From NCBI RefSeq assembly GCF_036826855.1, contig NZ_CP104578.1:124001-188000 (forward strand): 64,000 bases of DNA, in the 5' to 3' direction. The position numbers and the translations under genes were made by a program. The stretch comes from Streptomyces sp. SJL17-4 (GTDB lineage Bacteria > Actinomycetota > Actinomycetes > Streptomycetales > Streptomycetaceae). The notes below the pieces were generated by a model. It was not told the origin of the DNA and did not search any database. It saw only the letters and a program-made list of their open reading frames with translations. Of this stretch, positions 1 through 8,850 are shown piece by piece (the stretch's first letter is position 1; the number at the start of each line of letters is the position of its first letter).

Positions 1-273
1 GCGGCGGCGGTGCGGCTCGCCTTCGGCGTGCCTCCGGAGATCACCGAGAGCGGGGGTGCGAGCTGGTCGGCGGCGCCGCTGGGACCGTTCCCCGGGGCGC
101 CGGTGGCCGGGCTGCACGTGGTTCTCCGGGTCGCCGACCCGGCCGCCGTGGATCCGCACCGGCTGCGCGCGGTCGTGGCCGCGGCCCGTCCCGCGCATCT
201 GCCGTTCACGGTCGCGGTGACGATCTCCCCGCCGTCCTCGGCGACCTCTTCCCGTCCATCCGAAGGAGCTTGA
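1..273 (+). CDS. Phage tail-like protein, C-terminal end (partial)
   Basis: The reading frame is open from the first base of the window and stops at 271-273, so only the last 90 residues of a gene starting further left are seen. The visible part has the pattern of the C-terminal end of tail-protein-I-like proteins of phage-tail-derived particles: FGVPPEITE, then a segment ending in PFPGAPVAG, then VDPHRLRAVVAAARPAHLPF, where the 'PAHxP' stretch close to the end is typical. Such proteins connect baseplate parts in contractile injection systems. The stop lies 5 bases before the ATG of the next gene, so the two are probably co-transcribed. That this belongs to an injection-system cluster is inferred, because the sheath, tube and baseplate genes would lie outside the window. 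Confidence 0.6.
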   Translation, partial: AAAVRLAFGVPPEITESGGASWSAAPLGPFPGAPVAGLHVVLRVADPAAVDPHRLRAVVAAARPAHLPFTVAVTISPPSSATSSRPSEGA

Positions 274-278
274 CCCTG

Positions 279-1571
279 ATGAGTGACGCGCCCCAGTCCC
301 GCCCCTGCCCGGACTGCGCGAGCCCGGTACGTGCGGCGGACCAGTCGTTCTGTGACAGTTGCGGCGCGTTCCTGCGCTGGGACAGCCCGGCCGGCGCGGC
401 GAGCGAGGAGGGCGGGTCCGCCGCCACCCCGTCCGGCACGTCGGCCCCGCCCTCCGCGTCGGCTTCGGTTTCGGAGTCCGCGGGGACGGTCCGGGAAGAG
501 CCGGCCTCCGCGTCGGCGGACGATGCGCCGCAGGCCACCGCGGGGGATTCGGCCGGCTCCCCGGCCGAGGGGACGGACAGCCGGTCCTCCGTCGGTCCCG
601 AGGAGGTGACCGCCCCGCTGCCCGCCGTGGCCCCCTCCTCGGAGGCGCCTTCGGCCGCACCGGAGCCCGCGCCCGTCCCCGTACCGGAGGTGGCAGGGAC
701 GGCATCCCACGGGCCGGCCTCCGACACACCGTCGGACACGCTCGTGCGGTCCCTCCTCGTCCCGGTCCCGGGCCGTAGTGCCGCGGAGCCGGCCGTCGCG
801 GCGCCGGTGCTCCCCGCGCGTCCGGAGGCGGCGCGGCCGACGGTGCGGGCCGCCGAGGCGGCCGTTCCCGTGCCGGGCGGCACGCCGTGTCCGGCGTGCT
901 CGCTGGCCAACGCCCCGGGCCGTCACTTCTGCCGCTTCTGTGCGACTCCGATGGTCCCCGAGCAGCTCTCGACGGCCGAGGGCCCGTACGCGGGCCGGCG
1001 TCCCGGGCTCAGCCGCGACCGGAGCCGCTGGATCGTCCGCGCCCTGATCGCGGCGGGCGTCGTCACCGTGGTGGTCGGCGGCATCGTCGGCGGTCCGCCG
1101 GCCGTCCGTGCGATCCAGGACCACTTCGCCAAGCGGGTCCCGGTCCACCCGGTGGCCTGGGCCGCCTCCCACTCCGCGCCGAAGCAGCAGGCGAAGCTGG
1201 CGGGCGACGGGTACTCCAACACCTGGTGGGGCACGGGGTACGCGGGCGACTCGGCGGGTCAGTACATGGAGGCCAGGTTCGCCGAGCCGACCGATCTGCT
1301 CAGCGTCCTGATCACGCCGGGCAGCTCGAAGAACACCACGCAGGCCGACGGCCAGGCGACCCCGCGCACCTTCGACCTGGTGGTCAAGGACTCCTCCGGC
1401 GAGACGCACGTCTCGCAGCACCGCATCAACGACGGCGGCACCCAGCGGGTCGACGTGCGGGTGCGGGACGCGCTGACGGTGCAGTTGGTGCTGCGTACGG
1501 CGTGGCGTGCCGACCCCACGAAGCAGGTGGCGGTCGCGGAGCTGGAGTTCTTCGGCAGGTCCGTGTCCTGA
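279..1571 (+). CDS. Double zinc-ribbon membrane protein with C-terminal discoidin-like domain
   Basis: A protein of 430 residues. It begins with a zinc ribbon (CPDC, then CDSC, residues about 8-30). A long Ala/Pro/Ser/Glu-rich disordered stretch follows, then a second zinc ribbon near residue 205 (CPAC, then CRFC). A single membrane segment lies near residues 250-275. The C-terminal beta-rich domain of about 140 residues resembles the NADase-type glycan-binding (discoidin-like) module. It could anchor or tether something at the membrane and bind sugar outside. I chose ATG 279 because GAAGGAG at 262-268 lies 10 bases before it; an in-frame TTG at 270 is possible. Its closeness to the tail-protein gene suggests it is the distal member of a contractile-injection cluster. 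Function unknown. Confidence 0.7.
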   Translation: MSDAPQSRPCPDCASPVRAADQSFCDSCGAFLRWDSPAGAASEEGGSAATPSGTSAPPSASASVSESAGTVREEPASASADDAPQATAGDSAGSPAEGTDSRSSVGPEEVTAPLPAVAPSSEAPSAAPEPAPVPVPEVAGTASHGPASDTPSDTLVRSLLVPVPGRSAAEPAVAAPVLPARPEAARPTVRAAEAAVPVPGGTPCPACSLANAPGRHFCRFCATPMVPEQLSTAEGPYAGRRPGLSRDRSRWIVRALIAAGVVTVVVGGIVGGPPAVRAIQDHFAKRVPVHPVAWAASHSAPKQQAKLAGDGYSNTWWGTGYAGDSAGQYMEARFAEPTDLLSVLITPGSSKNTTQADGQATPRTFDLVVKDSSGETHVSQHRINDGGTQRVDVRVRDALTVQLVLRTAWRADPTKQVAVAELEFFGRSVS

Positions 1572-1690
1572 CTCCCCGTCCGAGCGGGCAGCGGCCCGGA
1601 GCGGGCGGAAGTCACGGGGCGGGACCCCTTCTCAGGGGCGGGGCCGGGGAGAACGATGATCCCCTGGGTACCTGACCGAAGGAGGGGTCC

Positions 1691-3094
1691 ATGCGCAGCT
1701 ATGCCGGCGTGCTCATCGGCAATCTGATCCTCGCCGCGTTCGCCGGTCTGGCCGGACCGGTGCTCCTCGTCGTGGGGTACGTCGCCTGGGTCGAGGGTGC
1801 CGCGTGGTTCTGGGTGGCGGGCGCCCTGGGCCTCGGGGCGGTGGGAACGGCCGTGATCCCCTTCGCAGCGGTCCGGAGCGCCCGGCAGGAGTTTCCCCGG
1901 ATCACCCGGCGGAACCGGGAGCGGGACGCGGGCCCCGCCTACGGGGACGACACCACGGTGGTGTGGGCGCCTCGCTCCCCCGGGGGTGCGGTGGGCGCGC
2001 GCTTGGTACGGGCGGACGTCCGCGAGGCGTCGTTCGTGCGGTACAGCCCCGAAGGGGGTGGGACGTTCACGACGTACGGGGGCGATCACGATCCGGCAGA
2101 GTTCAAGGCGACGGTCGGGCTGAGGCTGTGGGTCCACGACGGGGAGGACGCCGCCGGGTGTTCCGGGGGACGCGAGGTCACCGAAGAGGTCCAGGTACCG
2201 TCCCTGTGCCTGTCGGCGATCACGGCGGGGCGGCTGGCCGTCCTCGTCGATCCGCCGGACGCGCCGACGCCGGGGAAGGTCACGGTCCTCTGGCCGCGCA
2301 GCCTCCTCCTCGCGGGGACACGGACGTGCCGGGTGATCGACCTCGACGGACGCATGACGGACGTGACCCGTTACGCCCGTCGTCAGCTGGAGCAGATGCG
2401 GATATCGATGTCGGTCGGCGGTGTCGTGATGGACGGCGACCTCATCGACCTCCGGCGCCTCGACGCGGCCACGGCGGCCCGGTACGCCGCCGTGGCCCGC
2501 GAGGTGGTCGAGGAACGGGCCCCGGTGACCGAGCCGGGCGAGGAGGCCCGTCGGCTGGCGGAGTTCCTCCCGGGTGAGGAGGGGGCCTTCGGCTCTGTCC
2601 CCCGCCGCTGGTCGCGCCGCGGCGGCCACCTGGTGCTCGCCCGGTTCCTGTCGCTGCGCGGCAGGACCACCTTCCAGGACCACGGTCCGGTCCTGGACAC
2701 GCTGCTCCGTGTCCGCCCGGCGGACGGCTCACCCCCGTACGACGTGGCCCGGCGCCTGACGGTCCCGATGAACTATCTGGCGGTTCTCCACCACACGAGG
2801 GACGTCGTTCTCCGGGTCAGCCCGAACGGCAGGTCACAGGTGGTCGACTGGGCCCGCACCAGCCTCCTCGCCGGAGTCACGACGGCCCAGGTCATCGCGC
2901 CGGACGGTCGTGGAATCCCGCTGCCGAGACGCTCCGAGGCCCTCTGGCCCCTGATGAACCTGCTCGTCGCCCATGGCGTCTCGAACCCGACGCCGGTCCT
3001 CGACCTGCGCGAGCCCCGGACCCGCGCAGTGTCGGAGACGGTGATGGAGATGATCCGGGGCGCGGAAGTGCGGGTGGACGAGACCCGGCTCTAA
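1691..3094 (+). CDS. Membrane protein of unknown function
   Basis: A protein of 467 residues starting at ATG 1691 after GAAGGAGGGG at 1679-1688. Two membrane helices fill residues 8-60. The rest is a soluble, beta-rich cytoplasmic or exported region with two similar halves: each contains a stretch on a value or setting ('AVLVDPP', 'TVLWPRSLLLAGTRTCRVIDLDG' in the first; 'DVVLRVSPNGRS', 'TSLLAGVTTAQVIAPDG' in the second). This suggests an internal duplication of a small domain. I recognise no catalytic motif. The gene follows the zinc-ribbon gene by 119 bases on the same strand and may belong to the same cluster. No function is assigned. Confidence 0.65.
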   Translation: MRSYAGVLIGNLILAAFAGLAGPVLLVVGYVAWVEGAAWFWVAGALGLGAVGTAVIPFAAVRSARQEFPRITRRNRERDAGPAYGDDTTVVWAPRSPGGAVGARLVRADVREASFVRYSPEGGGTFTTYGGDHDPAEFKATVGLRLWVHDGEDAAGCSGGREVTEEVQVPSLCLSAITAGRLAVLVDPPDAPTPGKVTVLWPRSLLLAGTRTCRVIDLDGRMTDVTRYARRQLEQMRISMSVGGVVMDGDLIDLRRLDAATAARYAAVAREVVEERAPVTEPGEEARRLAEFLPGEEGAFGSVPRRWSRRGGHLVLARFLSLRGRTTFQDHGPVLDTLLRVRPADGSPPYDVARRLTVPMNYLAVLHHTRDVVLRVSPNGRSQVVDWARTSLLAGVTTAQVIAPDGRGIPLPRRSEALWPLMNLLVAHGVSNPTPVLDLREPRTRAVSETVMEMIRGAEVRVDETRL

Positions 3095-3152
3095 CGAGCT
3101 CGTGCACGGTTGGCGGTGAGGTGCCGGACGTCAAGGACGGGCAGGAGTCGAG

Positions 3153-5423
3153 TCAACGGTCAACCAGCCGTGGACGCGGGGCTTCACCCGTGGATTCCGC
3201 GTCGGTGTCGTCGGTGCCGACCGGGCCGCGGGGAAGCATCCGGTCCAGCCACTTCGGCAGCCACCAGTTGGTCCGTCCGAGGAGTGTCATGGTCGCCGGT
3301 ACCAGCACCATGCGTACGACCGTGGCGTCGATGAAGATCGCGGTGGCCAGGCCGAGCCCGAACATTTTGGTGGAGGGGTCCTCGGCGACGGCGAAGGACA
3401 GGAAGACCGCCACCATGATGAGGGCGGCCGAGGTGATGATCCGGGCGGTGCGCGAGACGCCCTCGACGATCGCCGTGCCGTTGTCGCCGGTGCGCAGGTA
3501 CTCCTCGCGTACGCGGGAGAGGAGGAACACCTCGTAGTCCATCGACAGGCCGAACAGGATGGCGAAGAGGAACATCGGGATGAACGACACGATCGGAACG
3601 GTCGCTTCCAGCCCGATGAGTGCGCCTCCCCAGCCCCACTGGAAGACCGCGACCATGATGCCGTAGGCCGCGCCGATGCTCAGCAGATTCAGCAGTACCG
3701 CCTTGAGCGGTACGAGTATCGAGCGGAAGACCAGCATCAGCAGCAGGAACGACATCGCCAGCACGGCGGCGACGAACACCGGCAGGCGTTGGCTGGTGCG
3801 TCGGCCCACATCGGACAGGCTCGCGGCGGCGCCGCCGACGTGGGCCCTGGCCGGGCCGTGCCCGATCGCCGTGGGCAGCACGTCGGTGCGCAGCCGGGCG
3901 ATGGTGTCGGCCGTGGCCTTGTCCTGAGGGCTGCTGGTCGGGAACACCACGAGGGTCGCGATGCCGGTGGCCCGATCGATGTGCGTCGGCGCGACGGATG
4001 CGATGCCCGGATCCGCCGCGACCGTCGCGACGAGTCGGTCCAGCACTCCCGGATCACCGGTGGGGTCCGCGGCGATGACGAGGGGACCGTTGGTGCCCGG
4101 GCCGAACCCCTCGGCGACGAGGTCGTAGGCCCGGCGCTCGGTACGGCTGTGGGGCAGTGAGCCGTCGTCGGGCAGGCCGACGCGCAGGCCGAGCACGGGC
4201 AGCGTCGCGGTCAGCAGCAGCCCCGCCGCGCCGACCGCGTACGGCACCGGGTGCCGGCTGACGTGCCCGATCCAGCGACGCCACCCGGCGGCGTGGGCGG
4301 CGTCTGCCGCCGGGTCCCGCCGCCGTGCGAGTCGGCCCGGCTTCCTGGTCTGCAGAGCCCGGGCGATCCGGCCGGCCCGGGCCAGGCGTGGGCCGGCGGC
4401 GCCGAGGAAGGCCGGCAGCAGCGTCACCGACGCGAGCACCATCGTCAGGACGACGATCGAGACGGCAACCCCGCCCACCGTCATGAACGGCACGTTCGCG
4501 ACCGCCATTCCGAGGATCGACACGACGACGGTTCCGCCGGCGAAGACCACCGGCCGCCCCGCCGTGGCCACCGCTCGTCCGGCCGCCTCGTGCGGATCGA
4601 GCCCGCGCGCGAGGTACTCCCGGTGCCTGGCGAGCACGAACAGTGCGTAGTCGATGCCCACTCCGAGCCCGACCATGCTGCCCAGGACCGGTGCGAAGGT
4701 GGGGACGTCCGTGACCCCCGCCAGTACCGTCATCGTGGCGACCCCGACGGTCAGTCCGAAGACCGCCATGCCGATCGGCAGTGCGGCGGCGACGAGCGAA
4801 CCGAACGCCAGGAACAGGATCGCGGCCGCGGCGACGAGGCCGATCAGCTCGCTCGCGCCGCCGTCGGGGTCGGAGAAGGCATAGAAGAGGCTCCCGCCCA
4901 TCTCGATGCGCAGGGGCAGTTCGGCGCGCAGCCGGTCGCCGAGATCGACGAGGGCGTCGAGGTCTTCTGCCGACAGCCGGCTCTGGTCGGGGTACTGCAC
5001 CCGGACGACCGCGATCCGCCCGTCGGCCGAGACGAGGCCGCCGCGCACGGCGGTGTCCCCGCCCGCGTCGAGTGCCCCCGCCGGGTCGCTCGTGCCGAGC
5101 ACGTGCGGCAGCCGCTTCACCTCGGCCCGCAGCCGCGTGAGGGCGGTGCGCGCACTGTCGTGGTCGAAGAACGTCGCAGCGCCGTCGAGGGGGGTGACGA
5201 CCACCTGGGCGGTCATCCCCTCCTGGCCGGTGCCGGTCCGCTCGATCAGTTCCGCGGCCCGCTGGGAGTCCAGTCCCGGAGCGGTCATCGAATCCGCATT
5301 CCGCCCGCCGAAGGCGATCGCGGCGAGGACGGCGAGCGTGGCGGCGACCAGCCATGCCGCGATCACCCGCCAGGGATGGCGGGCGGCGCCTGCGCCCAGG
5401 CGCAACAGGGCTTTCGAGAGCAT
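3153..5423 (-). CDS. MMPL/RND-family transporter
   Basis: A 756-residue MMPL-type integral membrane protein of the RND superfamily, the group that exports lipids and other hydrophobic molecules with proton-motive force. It shows the typical two-fold layout: one helix near residues 20-40, an exported domain, five helices near 170-330, a second single helix and exported domain, and five more helices near 535-700. The polar end 'LPKWLDRMLPRGPVG' is usual for the family. ATG 5423 is chosen because GGAGGA precedes it by 7 bases; the frame remains open far upstream but runs antisense to the kinase gene. It is divergent from the two-component system at 5599-7408, which is the obvious candidate regulator. 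The substrate cannot be told from sequence. Confidence 0.9.
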   Translation of the reverse strand: MLSKALLRLGAGAARHPWRVIAAWLVAATLAVLAAIAFGGRNADSMTAPGLDSQRAAELIERTGTGQEGMTAQVVVTPLDGAATFFDHDSARTALTRLRAEVKRLPHVLGTSDPAGALDAGGDTAVRGGLVSADGRIAVVRVQYPDQSRLSAEDLDALVDLGDRLRAELPLRIEMGGSLFYAFSDPDGGASELIGLVAAAAILFLAFGSLVAAALPIGMAVFGLTVGVATMTVLAGVTDVPTFAPVLGSMVGLGVGIDYALFVLARHREYLARGLDPHEAAGRAVATAGRPVVFAGGTVVVSILGMAVANVPFMTVGGVAVSIVVLTMVLASVTLLPAFLGAAGPRLARAGRIARALQTRKPGRLARRRDPAADAAHAAGWRRWIGHVSRHPVPYAVGAAGLLLTATLPVLGLRVGLPDDGSLPHSRTERRAYDLVAEGFGPGTNGPLVIAADPTGDPGVLDRLVATVAADPGIASVAPTHIDRATGIATLVVFPTSSPQDKATADTIARLRTDVLPTAIGHGPARAHVGGAAASLSDVGRRTSQRLPVFVAAVLAMSFLLLMLVFRSILVPLKAVLLNLLSIGAAYGIMVAVFQWGWGGALIGLEATVPIVSFIPMFLFAILFGLSMDYEVFLLSRVREEYLRTGDNGTAIVEGVSRTARIITSAALIMVAVFLSFAVAEDPSTKMFGLGLATAIFIDATVVRMVLVPATMTLLGRTNWWLPKWLDRMLPRGPVGTDDTDAESTGEAPRPRLVDR

Positions 5424-5444
5424 CGGGTCCTCCAACCACCTCGT

Positions 5445-5464
5445 CGGCCGTCCTTGTACGGCCG
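5445..5464. promoter_or_regulatory. Inverted repeat upstream of the MMPL gene
   Basis: CGGCCGT and ACGGCCG form perfect 7-base arms around a 6-base centre (CCTTGT), 22 bases before the MMPL start. This is a candidate binding site for the divergently encoded response regulator, or a 5' UTR hairpin. The size, spacing and position are seen; the role is inferred. Confidence 0.35.
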
Positions 5465-5598
5465 CCGATGCCGAGGCTCGTCGCCAGGGCGCTCCGCGGC
5501 ATCGGCCCGCGAGCCGCGGATCCGTCGGCCCCGGGGCGGAGTGACGACCCGTCCTTTCGGCCGATGCGCGGCACGCCGCGGTCCCTAGGCTGAGAACC

Positions 5599-6771
5599 GT
5601 GCTCCGAGACGACCTGCGAACCCTGTGGACCGAACCCCGGCCGCCCGACGCGCCCGCCCGGGTGCGGCGGGACTGGGCGCTGCTCGCCGCGGGCCTTGCC
5701 GCTGTGGCGCTGGAGGCCACCCTGCGCGAGGACGTCGTGTGGCGGCCGGTGGCGGTGGTGTTGGCCGTATGGCTGTGCCTGCTGCCCCTGTGGCGCCGGA
5801 CCCGCCCGCTGGCGATGGTGACGCTGGCCTTCGGCTCGGTGATCCTGCTTCCGGTGGCCTCGCTCGTCGCCGCACCGCGCGAGCCCGTCGGCCTGTACAC
5901 CGGCGGGGTCGTGCTCGTGCTGGTGTACGCGCTGCCCCGGTGGGGATCGGGACGCGAGATCGTGCTGGGCGGCGCGGTGATCCTCGCGGTCGGCGCGCTG
6001 TGTGTCGTCACGGACGAGACCCCGGTCGTCGAAAAGGTCGTGGGCTTCGTCTTCCTGCTGCTGCCCGGCGTGGTCGGGGCTGCCGTGCGGTTCCGGGTGA
6101 CCGCTCGCGAGCGGCAGTTGGAGCAGGTGCGCTCCCGCGAGCGCGAGCAGCTCGCCCGGGAACTGCACGACACGGTGGCCCACCACGTGTCGGCCATGGT
6201 GATCATCGCCCAGGCGGGCCGGGTGCTCGCGGGCACCGACCCGTCCGCCGCCGTCGAGGCGCTGGAGGGGGTCGAGGAGGAAGGGGCGCGCACGCTGGAG
6301 GAAATGCGCGCCATGGTCGCCACGCTGCGCGACCGCGAGGTCGGCGCCGAGCTGGCGCCCCCTGCAGGAGTCGCGGATCTGGAGCGCCTGGTGCGCACCC
6401 CGGGTGGTCGCCTCAGGCTCGACCTGGGGCTCGACGGCGAACTGGACGCGCTGCCCCCGGCCGTGGACGCGGCCGTCTACCGGATCGTGCAGGAGTCGGT
6501 GACCAACGCGCTGCGCCATGCCGTCGACGCGACCGAGCTCGTCGTTCGGGTCGCCGCGGAACGGCACTCGGTACGGGTGAGCGTGCGCGACAACGGCCGG
6601 CGCACCGGCCGGGGTCGCGACGGATACGGACTTACCGGACTGCGCGAGCGCGCGACCCTGCTCGGCGGCACACTACGAGCCGGGCCGGGTACCGACCGGG
6701 GCTGGCATGTCGAAGCCGAACTGCCGAGAGCGAGGAGCGAGAGCGGTGTCCATTCGCGTCCTCGTCGCTGA
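5599..6771 (+). CDS. Two-component sensor histidine kinase (NarL/DesK type)
   Basis: A 390-residue HisKA_3-type sensor kinase. Five or six membrane helices fill residues 25-170 with almost no extracellular loop, so the signal is probably sensed in or at the membrane. The phospho-acceptor helix carries 'ARELHDTVAHHVSAM' with His190, and the ATP-binding domain has 'VQESVTNALRHA' (N box) and 'YGLTGLRERATLLGG' (G box). The likely start is GTG 5599: a -10-like TAGGCT at 5585-5590 leaves almost no room for a ribosome binding site, so the mRNA may be leaderless. The 3' end overlaps the response-regulator gene by 26 bases. Divergent from the MMPL exporter, which it may control. Confidence 0.92.
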   Translation: MLRDDLRTLWTEPRPPDAPARVRRDWALLAAGLAAVALEATLREDVVWRPVAVVLAVWLCLLPLWRRTRPLAMVTLAFGSVILLPVASLVAAPREPVGLYTGGVVLVLVYALPRWGSGREIVLGGAVILAVGALCVVTDETPVVEKVVGFVFLLLPGVVGAAVRFRVTARERQLEQVRSREREQLARELHDTVAHHVSAMVIIAQAGRVLAGTDPSAAVEALEGVEEEGARTLEEMRAMVATLRDREVGAELAPPAGVADLERLVRTPGGRLRLDLGLDGELDALPPAVDAAVYRIVQESVTNALRHAVDATELVVRVAAERHSVRVSVRDNGRRTGRGRDGYGLTGLRERATLLGGTLRAGPGTDRGWHVEAELPRARSESGVHSRPRR

Positions 6772-7408
6772 CGACCAGACGATCATCCGCACCGGGTTGC
6801 GGATCATTCTGAACGCCCAGCCCGGTATCGAGGTGGTCGGCGAGGCCGCCGACGGGCGGGAAGCGGTACGTCTGGCCCGCGAACTGCGCCCCGACGTCTG
6901 CCTGTTCGACATCCGGATGCCCGTACTCGACGGGCTCGAGGCCACCCGGCTGGTCGCCGGCCCGGGCGTCGCCGACCCGCTGGCCGTCGTCGTCATCACC
7001 ACGTTCGACCTCGACGAGTACGTCTACGGCTCACTGCGTGCCGGCGCCCGCGGATTCCTCCTCAAGGACACGGGACCGGACCTTCTGGCGCAGGCCGTAC
7101 GGTCGGCGGCCGACGGTGAGGCGCTCATCGCGCCCAGCGTCACCGTCCGCCTGCTCCAGACGTTCGCGGACCTGCCCGCCGGCCGGCCCGCGGCCCAGCC
7201 GGTCTCCCCCGTCACCGCCCGCGAGGAGCAGGTGCTCCTCGCCGTCGCGCGCGGTCTGACCAACACCGAGATCGCCGACGTGCTGCACATCAGCCTCAGC
7301 ACGGTGAAGACGCACCTGGCGAGCTTGATGGCCAAACTCGGCGCCCGCAACCGGGTCGAGATCGCGATGTGGGCCTACGAAACGCGCCGTGTCCTCCCCG
7401 GAACCTGA
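6746..7408 (+). CDS. LuxR/NarL-type response regulator
   Basis: A 220-residue response regulator. The receiver domain (residues 3-120) has the acidic pair Asp9-Asp10, the phosphorylated Asp55 in 'LFDIRMP', and the conserved Thr and Lys in 'ITTFDLDEY' and 'LLKDTG'. A LuxR-type helix-turn-helix fills the C-terminus ('LTNTEIADVLHISLSTVKTH'). The start is GTG 6746, inside the kinase gene and preceded by GAGGAG at 6732-6737, giving translational coupling. It is the cognate partner of the kinase at 5599. The divergent MMPL gene and the inverted repeat at 5445-5464 are the likely target. Confidence 0.94.
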   Translation: MSIRVLVADDQTIIRTGLRIILNAQPGIEVVGEAADGREAVRLARELRPDVCLFDIRMPVLDGLEATRLVAGPGVADPLAVVVITTFDLDEYVYGSLRAGARGFLLKDTGPDLLAQAVRSAADGEALIAPSVTVRLLQTFADLPAGRPAAQPVSPVTAREEQVLLAVARGLTNTEIADVLHISLSTVKTHLASLMAKLGARNRVEIAMWAYETRRVLPGT

Positions 7409-7553
7409 GCCGGGTGCCGGGCCATGTCCCCTGAGTCCCCGCCCGGACATCAGGACTCCCGGCAGCTACCGCGCCAGTCTCCACCTGCACGCCTCGATGA
7501 TCTGGATCAAAGACCTCACCAGGACAGTCGGTGATCACGACTCGATGCGCGCC

Positions 7554-8738
7554 CTAGGCGGGTCGTCGGCGCAGCGCCAGGAGTGGGCCGATCGCCAGCA
7601 GAAGGGCGAGTGCGGCGAAGCCGAACGTGAGGGTCGTGGCGGTCGCGACGGCGGCGACGAGCAGGGGGCCGCCGGCGTCGCCGAGTTCCCGGCCGAGTTC
7701 GGCCGAACCCATGGTCTGTCCCAGCCGCTCCCGCGGGGTGCCGGCCGCGAGGGCGGCGAAGCCGAGCGGGGTGATCAGGCCGGTGCCCGCGCCGATGAGG
7801 GTCGCTCCGGTGAGTACGCCGAGGAGGCCGGGGAGCATGGCGCAGCCGAGTCCGGCGGCGGTGACGAGGAGTCCGGCCGTGAGACCGGTACGGGTCGTCA
7901 GGCGGCCCTCGTCCAGGGCGCGGCCGGCTGCGGGCTGGACGACGGCGGCGGTCAGGGCGAGGAGGGAGACGGCGGCGCCGGTGGCCACGGTGCCGAGGCC
8001 GGCCGCGCGGCCGGAGACCGGCAGGAAGCCGACGCCGACCGAGAGGGCCGCCGTCGCGCCGGCGAGGGCGGCGGTCGGCGCCAGGAACGTGCGGGAGGTC
8101 AGCCGGCGGGCCAGATCGAGCACGGTCTGCCGGGCCTTGGGGAGCGGCGGCACGACGGGCACGGCGAGGGACGCCCACACCGCGACGGCCGCCGCGAGGA
8201 CCGCCATGACCGTGAAGAGGAGGCGCAGTCCGCCGGCCCAGACGAGGATGCCGCCGAGGAGCGGGCCGAGGGTGTAGCCGATGGACTTGTGGAAGCCGTA
8301 ACTGCCGAAGGCCCGCCCGTGCTTGGCGGCCGGATTGAGCCGGGCGACGAGCGCGGAGGCCGAGGGCGAGAAGGCGGAGGCGGCGGCGCCCTGGCCCAGG
8401 CGGGCGGCCCACAGCCAGCCGGGGCTGTCGGCGATCGCGTACACCGCCGAGGCGGCGGCGAACGCCACCAGGCCGCCGAGGAGCACGGGGCGCGCGCCGA
8501 TCCGGTCGGCGAGGGTGCCGAAGACCGGCTTGAGGAGGACCTCGGCGCCGTCGTACAGGGCGAGGAGCCCGCCGAGTATCAGGAGCGAGGTGACGGCGTC
8601 CTCCGAGAAGCCGCCGAGGCTCGCGGCGATGCCGTGGGCGCCGAACGCGGTCGTGAAGCCCGCCGCGTACAGGGGCCACATCGCGGCCCGTGGCGCGGTC
8701 GGCCGGTTCTGCGCGGTCAGCGGGTTCTGCGCGGTCAT
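7554..8738 (-). CDS. MFS transporter
   Basis: A 394-residue major facilitator with about 12 hydrophobic helices. The signature loop between helices 2 and 3 is visible as 'KPVFGTLADRIGARPVLLGG', and the family-typical helix 4/5 region 'ARLGQGAAASAFSPSASALV' follows. This suggests a proton-coupled drug or metabolite exporter; the substrate is not predictable. ATG 8738 follows GAAGGAG by 6 bases. It is convergent with the two-component system and divergent from the phosphotransferase at 8851, so the 112-base gap holds both promoters. An MFS exporter beside an APH-type kinase resembles an antibiotic self-resistance pair, but this is only context. Confidence 0.9.
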   Translation of the reverse strand: MTAQNPLTAQNRPTAPRAAMWPLYAAGFTTAFGAHGIAASLGGFSEDAVTSLLILGGLLALYDGAEVLLKPVFGTLADRIGARPVLLGGLVAFAAASAVYAIADSPGWLWAARLGQGAAASAFSPSASALVARLNPAAKHGRAFGSYGFHKSIGYTLGPLLGGILVWAGGLRLLFTVMAVLAAAVAVWASLAVPVVPPLPKARQTVLDLARRLTSRTFLAPTAALAGATAALSVGVGFLPVSGRAAGLGTVATGAAVSLLALTAAVVQPAAGRALDEGRLTTRTGLTAGLLVTAAGLGCAMLPGLLGVLTGATLIGAGTGLITPLGFAALAAGTPRERLGQTMGSAELGRELGDAGGPLLVAAVATATTLTFGFAALALLLAIGPLLALRRRPA

Positions 8739-8850
8739 GCTTCTGCTCCTTCGCTTCCAGGCGTTGCGTCGTGAGCCGGGACGGGGACGGGTGCCCCGCG
8801 TCACACGGCATGGCCGGGTTCGCGCGCCGCCCCCCGGGGAAGGCTCGGTC

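Noticed and set aside
5424-6398. N-terminal extension of the MMPL gene
   Set aside because: It is Ser/Thr/Arg-rich, antisense to the sensor kinase, and a good ribosome binding site precedes ATG 5423.
7409-8774. Plus-strand 461-residue frame after the response regulator
   Set aside because: Antisense to the MFS transporter, Gly/Glu-rich low-complexity translation.
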